DNA of 11,249 bases from Clostridia bacterium. Its GTDB lineage: Bacteria; Bacillota_A; Clostridia; TANB77; CAG-508. Made by a program: the position numbers and the translations under genes. The stretch spans positions 1 to 11,249 of the forward strand of contig JAGATI010000052.1 in NCBI GenBank assembly GCA_017621295.1, read 5' to 3'. The number at the start of each line of letters is the position of its first letter. The stretch's first letter is position 1. Shown in pieces: positions 6,896 through 11,249 of the stretch. A model generated the notes under the pieces. The model was given only the letters and a program-made list of their open reading frames with translations, made no database searches and had not been told where the DNA came from.

Positions 6896-7233
6896 ATTTC
6901 CATTTCCTCTATTTGTTTTTCTTGTGTAATATGTTTTTGTAAATATCTAATCTCTTCAATTTTTAAACTTTTAAAGTCAAGTTCTAATGTATCATTTCCA
7001 GCAAAAATAAAAGGACCTCTTAAATAAAGTCCATCTAATTTTTGTGATTTTGAATATTTTAAAATCCCTTTTGGGTCATATATTAAAATCATACCTTTAT
7101 ATATTGTTGTTTCAAAGAATTGTGTCTGCATTAATTCTGATAATGCTTTTAATTCTTTTTTTACTTTTAATATTTTGGGTTCCTGTTCTGGAAAACAATA
7201 CATTATTCTCATAAAATTATTATCGTGTCCCAT
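6892..7233 (-). CDS. DUF3846-like small protein of unknown function
   Basis: This 113-aa soluble protein lies between relaxase and coupling protein. Its ATG (7231-7233) overlaps the relaxase stop as TAATG, and its TGA overlaps the GTG of the coupling protein, so the three genes are translationally coupled. The pattern is a short N-terminal strand (MRIMYCFPEQEP), a helix (KELKALSELMQ), strands around GMILIYDPKGILK, then LRGPFIFAGND and a charged C-terminal helix rich in Glu, Lys and Gln. This resembles DUF3846 proteins, common accessory proteins of Firmicute plasmids, phages and ICEs: a bound by helix then a strand with a nucleotide-like DPKG and the GPFIFAG turn. The resemblance is from memory and no function is established. 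GAGG near its 3' end may serve as ribosome binding site for the next gene. Confidence 0.65.
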   Translation of the reverse strand: MGHDNNFMRIMYCFPEQEPKILKVKKELKALSELMQTQFFETTIYKGMILIYDPKGILKYSKSQKLDGLYLRGPFIFAGNDTLELDFKSLKIEEIRYLQKHITQEKQIEEMEM

Positions 7234-8360
7234 TACGCACCTCTTTCAATATAATCACTAAATTTCTGCTTAAAAGCATATTCTTTTTTAGCATATATCG
7301 ATAAATCTTTATTAAACACATACATTTGTAAAAATTCTCTTTCACTTTCTTCATTTTGAGATAATATACAATATAAATCTTGTAGTATTTGTTCAATACT
7401 ATAATACATATATTGTTCATCTTTAAAATATCGCAATAATTGATTTCCAAGAATTTTATGAGCCTCTATGTCAGCATGATATAACATTTTTTCTTTATAA
7501 ATACTTTCATAAAATTCAGTTATCTTTTTCCAAGAATCAATGTAACTATTATAGCTTTTTTTACAATCAAAATTATTTTCAATTAATTTATCTATAAATT
7601 CATCAATTTTTTCTTTTACAGTATCTGGCATAAAAGCATAATTTAATCTACCTTCTGTTGGTAGCATTCTCTTTATAGTCCTTAAATCCTCTCTTAATTC
7701 TTTTATCAATTGTTTATCTAAATTAATATAGGCAATTTTACTATTACAATAATTCTTATCTATTGCTTTAAATTCTTGTCTTATTTGCTCATTTCTCAAA
7801 TCTTTTTTTGCTTGATTTTTATTATTCATAATTCCAATATAATAATCTTTGTAGATATTTCTTTTTAATGCATTTCTAATTTTATGTTGTGTACTTACTT
7901 TTATAAAAGGATCTTTTATTTTTTGCTCTCTGTCCCAAAGAACATAGTGCAAGTGTGGATTTCCCTTTTTGTAGTGTACTGTAGCAATCCACTCAAGATT
8001 TACAAATGATATACCTAAATTTTTTGATATATCAGAAACACTATCTATAAACATTGTTTCCCAACTTTCTCTATCTGTTAATCCTTGTTCTATAGCATCT
8101 TGCTCTGATAAAGATACTATTCCACGATACATATTTGTTTTATTTTTAGATTTCTTATATATGTAGTTTGCAATTTCAGTATTGTTTGTATTTTCAATAT
8201 CTTCAAAATCATATATTGTTCCAAATAATGTATTTCCATATTCATTTTTTAGGCAATGTGTTCTATTCGATATATAAAAAATATGCTTGTAATTTTTTAT
8301 AGCAGTATCTTTTTTATTTGGCGAAGGACATCTGACTTTTGAAAAAACGTCAAATGCCAA
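7233..8360 (-). CDS. MobL/MobP-type HUH relaxase
   Basis: This is the relaxase that nicks oriT, stays covalently attached to the strand through a tyrosine, and is carried to the coupling protein. The 375-aa protein starts at a TTG (8358-8360) ten bases after AGGAGG. The N-terminal 200 residues match MobL-type relaxases of Firmicutes: an aromatic strand FYISNRTHC near residues 28-36 with a candidate nicking tyrosine Y29, YRGIVSLSEQDAIEQGL (about 78-94), W100-E101 and LEWIATVHY leading to the metal-binding pattern H129...NPHLHYVLWD with H136 and H138. The rest is helical and lysine- and glutamate-rich, probably for oligomerisation or coupling protein contact. A terminator-like hairpin lies just upstream of its ribosome binding site. 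There is no CGG in the gene. The choice of Y29 is an inference. Confidence 0.86.
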   Translation of the reverse strand: MAFDVFSKVRCPSPNKKDTAIKNYKHIFYISNRTHCLKNEYGNTLFGTIYDFEDIENTNNTEIANYIYKKSKNKTNMYRGIVSLSEQDAIEQGLTDRESWETMFIDSVSDISKNLGISFVNLEWIATVHYKKGNPHLHYVLWDREQKIKDPFIKVSTQHKIRNALKRNIYKDYYIGIMNNKNQAKKDLRNEQIRQEFKAIDKNYCNSKIAYINLDKQLIKELREDLRTIKRMLPTEGRLNYAFMPDTVKEKIDEFIDKLIENNFDCKKSYNSYIDSWKKITEFYESIYKEKMLYHADIEAHKILGNQLLRYFKDEQYMYYSIEQILQDLYCILSQNEESEREFLQMYVFNKDLSIYAKKEYAFKQKFSDYIERGA

Positions 8361-8386
8361 TTATTTTGCACCTCCTTTTAGCACAT

Positions 8387-8414
8387 AAAAAAAACACCTA
8401 CATATGTAAGTGCC
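8387..8414 (-). terminator. Rho-independent terminator or attenuator ahead of the relaxase gene
   Basis: Read on the minus strand, CACTTACATATGTAGGTG (8395-8412) folds into a stem with a T-G wobble, extended by two G-U pairs, and is followed by eight consecutive T (8387-8394). It lies between the 129-aa gene and the relaxase ribosome binding site, so it could end the short transcript from the 8852-8880 promoter or attenuate relaxase expression. The stem is only moderately strong. Confidence 0.65.
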
Positions 8415-8429
8415 TTTATATTTATAATT

Positions 8430-8819
8430 TTATTTATCTAATACCCACTTTAAAATATCTCTTTCTAGCTTATCAATATAAATTCCTTCAATCCACCATT
8501 TATTAGAACATCTTCCATAAGGGTATTTATTATATATCTCTTCTCTTTTTTGTAATTCTTCTTTTGCTTGTTCTTCTGTTATTATAATTGCTTTTTTTAC
8601 TTCATCTGTTAATTCAAACATATCTTTTTCTATGTCAAAATCAAATCCTATCTTTTCAGCATAATCTAATATATTCCAATCAAGTAAATCATCCAGAAAA
8701 TCAACCCAATGTCCAAAAATAATCCTATCCTCCTGTGTGTTTTTATCATTTTTATCTAAACTATCGTACTTTTGATTATATTCTTCTTGTTTTTTCTCCA
8801 TTTCAGTATATGTTCTCAT
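8430..8819 (-). CDS. Acidic small protein of unknown function (129 aa)
   Basis: I do not recognise this family. The start is the ATG at 8817-8819, eight bases after AGGAGG (8828-8833); a TTG two codons earlier is only two bases from that site and is too close. The protein is strongly charged and probably soluble: a Lys/Glu/Asp/Gln-rich N-terminus, then HWVDFLDDLLDWNILDYAEKIGFDFD, a glutamate-rich helix (EEQAKEELQKREEIYNKYP) and a Trp-rich end with NKWWIEGIY and ILKWVLDK. No membrane segment or DNA-binding motif is visible. It has its own extended -10 promoter and a hairpin with a T-run directly behind it, so it can be transcribed alone between the accessory protein and the relaxase. A regulator or relaxosome component is possible from position only. 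Confidence 0.72.
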   Translation of the reverse strand: MRTYTEMEKKQEEYNQKYDSLDKNDKNTQEDRIIFGHWVDFLDDLLDWNILDYAEKIGFDFDIEKDMFELTDEVKKAIIITEEQAKEELQKREEIYNKYPYGRCSNKWWIEGIYIDKLERDILKWVLDK

Positions 8820-8851
8820 AGGCAATACCTCCTAATAAATCAACTATACAT

Positions 8852-8880
8852 ATTTTACCATAAATTTGAGTACTTTTCAA
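8852..8880 (-). promoter_or_regulatory. SigA-type extended -10 promoter before the 129-aa gene
   Basis: Minus-strand TTGAAA (8875-8880), a 17-base spacer and TAAAAT (8852-8857) preceded by TGG (8858-8860, an extended -10 TGn). Transcription would start near 8845, about 12 bases ahead of the ribosome binding site. The -35 box overlaps the stop of the upstream accessory gene. Confidence 0.72.
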
Positions 8881-9269
8881 TTAGCTCTATTTCTATTTTT
8901 TAAATATTCTATAGCATATCTATCAGCTTTTTCCTTTATTTCTCTAATATCTATAAGATTATTTTTCTCTTTTAACAGTTCTACACATAAATAATTTGTA
9001 TTTTGAGAAGATAATATATCTTTAATAATTAGACTTACAATTCTTTCAATGTCTTTTTTTAAGCTTACTTCTATTTGCTTTGAGATAACTTTACATATAA
9101 AGTCTAAGTCATCTCTTGTAGTTTTTACTGTTAAACCTTCTGCAACAAATTTTCTAATTATTTCAGACTTATTTGAGTTACTTTTAGCTGACAATTTATC
9201 TAACGCGTCATTACTTTGTATATCAATAAAGAATGATATTCTTTTATATCTTTTACTTTTTTCCTCCAA
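8877..9269 (-). CDS. Ribbon-helix-helix MobC-like relaxosome accessory protein
   Basis: This is probably the DNA-binding accessory protein that binds oriT next to the relaxase and may repress its own promoter. The 130-aa product starts at TTG (9267-9269), with AAGGAGGT 11 bases upstream (9281-9288). A longer open frame to 9368 runs through the inverted repeats and is unlikely to be translated. Residues 6-16 (KRYKRISFFID) form the expected ribbon strand, followed by helices DALDKLSAKS and NSNKSEIIRKFVAEGL, which is the ribbon-helix-helix pattern. The remaining 80 residues are helical (ISKQIEVSLKKDIERIVSLI and a charged C-terminal helix), as in plasmid mobilisation accessory proteins. It ends TGA just inside the next promoter. 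Family call by fold pattern and by position between the candidate oriT and the relaxase; no finer name is supported. Confidence 0.72.
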   Translation of the reverse strand: MEEKSKRYKRISFFIDIQSNDALDKLSAKSNSNKSEIIRKFVAEGLTVKTTRDDLDFICKVISKQIEVSLKKDIERIVSLIIKDILSSQNTNYLCVELLKEKNNLIDIREIKEKADRYAIEYLKNRNRAN

Positions 9270-9299
9270 ATCCCCACTAAACCTCCTTGTATTTACTAG

Positions 9300-9369
9300 A
9301 CCACTGTAGTGCAAGAATAGGTGTATTACATCCACCCCCAAACTGCTTGAGGGCAAAACCCTCAACAAG
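9300..9369 (-). other. Candidate origin of transfer (oriT)
   Basis: The gap between the ParB and accessory genes has a GC-rich core in an AT-rich region. It contains TTGAGGG-CAAAA-CCCTCAA (9347-9365), a perfect 7-bp inverted repeat with a 5-base loop; GGTG...CACC (9320-9336) with a 9-base loop; and CACT-GT-AGTG (9302-9311). Inverted repeats next to a mobilisation accessory gene and a relaxase gene are typical of oriT, where accessory proteins bind and the relaxase nicks on one side of a hairpin. I cannot match a known nic sequence, so the nick position is not called. Confidence 0.55.
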
Positions 9370-9383
9370 TATTACTTTTTAAA

Positions 9384-9398
9384 ATTTGTATTACAAAT
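9384..9398. repeat. Perfect 15-bp palindrome behind the ParB-like gene
   Basis: ATTTGTA-T-TACAAAT is a perfect 7-1-7 inverted repeat lying six bases after the ParB stop and ahead of the candidate oriT. Size and symmetry suit an operator for a dimeric DNA-binding protein (the ribbon-helix-helix or the ParB-like protein). A terminator is unlikely, since no T-run follows directly. Confidence 0.45.
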
Positions 9399-9404
9399 GT
9401 ATGC

Positions 9405-10364
9405 CTAAATTTCAGCAGAATTAAAATAACTTTCTAGCAATTTTTCAATTAATTCAGTAAATTCATCATCATTTTTAAATTTGTCTTTATATTTTTTTAC
9501 TATATTTTGTTTTACTTTTCCTGTGAATTTAGGTTTTTGCTTTGCAGTCTTTTTATTTAATACATCTAAAATATAATCTTCTGTCAATTTATCTTTTTTA
9601 TTTTTTAATATTTCACATTGTTTAACTGAAATCTTCAATGTAGGGTTATCATTTAAAATTGATATTATAGTTTCTTGGTCTTTTGGTTTTAAATAAGATA
9701 ACTCTACACCTGCTAAAAACGGTATTAAATCTTTATCTACACATCTTAAAATGTCTGGTATTAATTCTTTTAATCTTAAGTATCTAGCAATTTGTCTGCC
9801 TGAAATATTTTCCTTCTCAGCAATTTTTTCTCTTGTTTTATTACTCTCCGTTGAGTTTGCTTCATTGTGGACAGTCTGTCCACCTTTAAGATTTTTTAAT
9901 ATTTCCATTTTCATTGAATATGCTTTCATTAATTCACTAGGCAATAATTTATCACGTCTATTAATATTTGTATCTATCATTATAAGTTTTGCAGTATCAT
10001 CATCTACATTTTTTATAGTTACTGGTACTGTTTGCATTTTTAATGTTTTACATGCTCTAACTCTATTATGTCCTGCTATTATTTCATATTTATCATCTAT
10101 ACTTTTTCTTACTATAATTGGATCAAGTACACCATTTTGAGAAATACTTTCTACTAATTCCTCAAATTTATTTTCTGATATTTCATTAAATATATGTTCT
10201 TTAAATTCAATTAAATTATCTATATTTATATTTAATATTTTTTCAAATTTATCTATATCTTTATCTACAATTTCTTGTGTCTTTTCTTCAATAACAGATT
10301 TATTTTCTGTTATTTTATTTCCACCAAAAACTGCCTGTAGATTTGGAATTTTTACATCTGACAA
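9405..10364 (-). CDS. parB: ParB/RepB/Spo0J family partition or regulatory protein
   Basis: This 319-aa DNA-binding protein probably stabilises or regulates the element. The start is TTG at 10362-10364 with AGGAGG seven bases upstream (10372-10377), which overlaps the stop of the preceding gene. The ParB N-terminal nuclease-like domain spans about residues 50-150: ESISQNGVLDPIIVR, YEIIAGHNRVRACKTL (variant GHNR form of the GERR box) and TNINRRDKLLPSELMKAY (box II). A helix-turn-helix follows at about 177-202 (TREKIAEKENISGRQIARYLRLKEL), then a lysine-rich C-terminus. The N-terminal 45 residues are a charged extension. The only CGG (9848-9850) is out of phase, in ACG GAG, and is read normally. 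No ParA is visible in the window; ICE-borne ParB-like proteins often occur without one nearby. ParB family is sure; a partition role is inferred. Confidence 0.9.
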   Translation of the reverse strand: MSDVKIPNLQAVFGGNKITENKSVIEEKTQEIVDKDIDKFEKILNINIDNLIEFKEHIFNEISENKFEELVESISQNGVLDPIIVRKSIDDKYEIIAGHNRVRACKTLKMQTVPVTIKNVDDDTAKLIMIDTNINRRDKLLPSELMKAYSMKMEILKNLKGGQTVHNEANSTESNKTREKIAEKENISGRQIARYLRLKELIPDILRCVDKDLIPFLAGVELSYLKPKDQETIISILNDNPTLKISVKQCEILKNKKDKLTEDYILDVLNKKTAKQKPKFTGKVKQNIVKKYKDKFKNDDEFTELIEKLLESYFNSAEI

Positions 10365-10375
10365 GATTTTTCCTC

Positions 10376-10738
10376 CTATTCCATTTCAAAACTATCTTCA
10401 TTTTGAAACTCATTTATTTTTTCTCGAGATAACTTATTTTCAACTATTGAAATTACCTTATTGTCTTCACTCAAAATGTAACAATAAGGTATATCTTTTT
10501 TATTTTTTAATTCTCTTAATGATAATTCTAAAAAGTCTATATCATATTCTTTTAAATTATCTTTTCTAAAATATATTAAGTCATGTAATTTTTCCAATAT
10601 GGTAGGCTTATTAATTATATTTACATCATCAACTTCTGAACTATTATTGACAATACACTCTGTTAAGTACCATTCTTCCATAAGAACCTTTAGTTTTTCT
10701 AAACCATTTTTACTAATTAGCATTTTTATATTTTTCAT
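10376..10738 (-). CDS. Hypothetical protein of 120 aa upstream of ParB
   Basis: I do not recognise this family. Its ATG (10736-10738) overlaps the stop of the preceding gene as TAATG, indicating coupled translation, and its TAG is inside the ParB ribosome binding site. The protein is soluble and mixed: a helical N-terminus (SKNGLEKLKVLMEEWYLTECI), an acidic middle (NNSSEVDDVN), a helix KPTILEKLHDLIYFRKDN, then LEYSLREL-like helix and a strand pattern YCYILSEDNKVISIVENKL near residues 86-104. There is no membrane segment and no CGG. It is probably part of the maintenance or regulation end of the element, judged from its neighbours. Confidence 0.7.
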   Translation of the reverse strand: MKNIKMLISKNGLEKLKVLMEEWYLTECIVNNSSEVDDVNIINKPTILEKLHDLIYFRKDNLKEYDIDFLELSLRELKNKKDIPYCYILSEDNKVISIVENKLSREKINEFQNEDSFEME

Positions 10739-11249
10739 TAGACACTCTCCATTTCTTGTTCATTATCTTCTATTGTATGGCTTTCATTTAATTGTTTATT
10801 ATAATTTTTCTTTTTATTAAATTTATCTACATACTCTATAACTTGTGGCGTAAAAGTTTTCTCAAAATCTTCTTTACTCATTGTAAAATTTTTAGTATGT
10901 AACTCAGAATCTGTTTCCTTAAACTCGAAACCTGCATTATATAAATCTTTCTTTTGGTTCATTTTTGCACCATAAACTTTATATGTATCATTTGATAGAT
11001 ATAATGATATTTTTCCATTTACAATGCTTTGTGCTATAGCATCTTTGCTATTTTGTTTTGACTGTTCTATTACTTGATTAATTTTCATTCTAACAGGAGT
11101 ATCATTTTCCAAAAATTTATTTAAATCCGCTTTAGTAATTATTACACCATCATATTGTTCTTTAAAAGCAATTCCTATTTTTTTTAATGCTGCTCTATTT
11201 TCGAAAGTGTCTCCATATACCCTATAAACATCTTTAAATGGATATAGTC
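10738..11249 (-). CDS. 5'-cut protein with two copies of a YxVYG-type domain
   Basis: The frame is open to the right edge, so the N-terminus is missing; 169 residues are visible (45 more than from the TTG at 11110-11112, which is internal). It holds two related units. The first (about residues 8-50) has YRVYGDTFENRAALKKIG then IAFKE and ITKADLNKF. The second (about 89-134) has YKVYGAKMNQKKDLYNAG then FEFKE and MSKEDFEKTF. The shared plan is Y-x-V-Y-G, a K-rich helix ending in I/A-G, a strand with F-K-E, and a final helix with K-x-D/E-F-x-K. Between them lies a lysine/glutamine helix. The plan resembles the small G-x-x-W/F strand-helix modules found in many plasmid and ICE proteins, but I cannot name it. 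The only CGG (11127-11129) is out of phase. The stop overlaps the next ATG. Confidence 0.7.
   Translation of the reverse strand, partial: LYPFKDVYRVYGDTFENRAALKKIGIAFKEQYDGVIITKADLNKFLENDTPVRMKINQVIEQSKQNSKDAIAQSIVNGKISLYLSNDTYKVYGAKMNQKKDLYNAGFEFKETDSELHTKNFTMSKEDFEKTFTPQVIEYVDKFNKKKNYNKQLNESHTIEDNEQEMESV

Noticed and set aside
7220..7450. 76-aa minus-strand frame inside the relaxase C-terminus
   Set aside because: It has low-complexity sequence, no ribosome binding site, and lies in another frame of a well-supported gene.
9270..9368. N-terminal extension of the ribbon-helix-helix protein from TTG at 9368
   Set aside because: It would translate through the candidate oriT repeats, has no ribosome binding site, and the domain starts after the TTG at 9269, which has AAGGAGGT upstream.
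1..11249. TGA read as tryptophan or glycine (mycoplasma-type or other TGA code)
   Set aside because: TGA ends several genes at expected positions and tryptophan is encoded by TGG throughout.
1..11249. CRISPR array, insertion sequence, rRNA or tRNA gene
   Set aside because: No regular direct repeats, transposase motifs, cloverleaf-like segments or rRNA sequence were seen on reading both strands; a short unusual tRNA could still be missed by eye.

Overview
This window is a block of a conjugative element (ICE or conjugative plasmid) from a very AT-rich, low-GC Gram-positive bacterium, most likely a Firmicute. The protein families are those of Firmicute Tn1549-like elements, several starts are TTG behind strong AGGAGG sites, and TGA is used as a normal stop (for example at the ends of the DUF3846-like, VirB6 and ribbon-helix-helix genes), so this is not the mycoplasma code. 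Every gene lies on the minus strand and is read from the right edge to the left. The species cannot be fixed from the sequence.

Layout in reading order: a 5'-cut protein with two copies of a small domain (10738-11249); an unrecognised 120-aa protein; a ParB/Spo0J-family protein (9405-10364); a GC-richer, inverted-repeat-rich gap that is a candidate oriT (about 9300-9370); a ribbon-helix-helix MobC-like accessory protein; a small unrecognised gene with its own extended -10 promoter and a terminator; a MobL/MobP-type relaxase; a DUF3846-like protein; then the mating channel: VirD4/TraG coupling protein, pilin-like VirB2 protein, VirB6/TrbL, a hidden 70-aa membrane protein, PrgI, a VirB4 N-domain relative, VirB4 ATPase, and a membrane-anchored M23 peptidase cut by the left edge. 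Together these nick the DNA at oriT, dock it to the channel, export it and open the cell wall. Most genes overlap or abut with coupled start/stop codons.

The main discovery is a recoding signal. Four transfer genes look frameshifted, but every break lies at an in-frame CGG codon, and skipping the C so that the following GGN is read as glycine restores the family sequence each time. There are 11 in-frame CGG codons: five in VirB4 (two supply P-loop glycines), four in VirD4 around Walker B, one in VirB6 and one in the 70-aa protein. The other nine CGG trinucleotides on the coding strand are out of phase with the codons, and none needs a shift. Thus 11 of 11 in-phase CGGs shift and 0 of 9 out-of-phase CGGs do; CGG is never an ordinary arginine codon here. 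A base-calling artefact or random decay would not know the reading frame. The simplest reading is that CGGN is decoded as glycine, by a quadruplet-reading tRNA or very efficient +1 frameshifting at an otherwise unassigned CGG. No tRNA gene that could do this was seen in the window.
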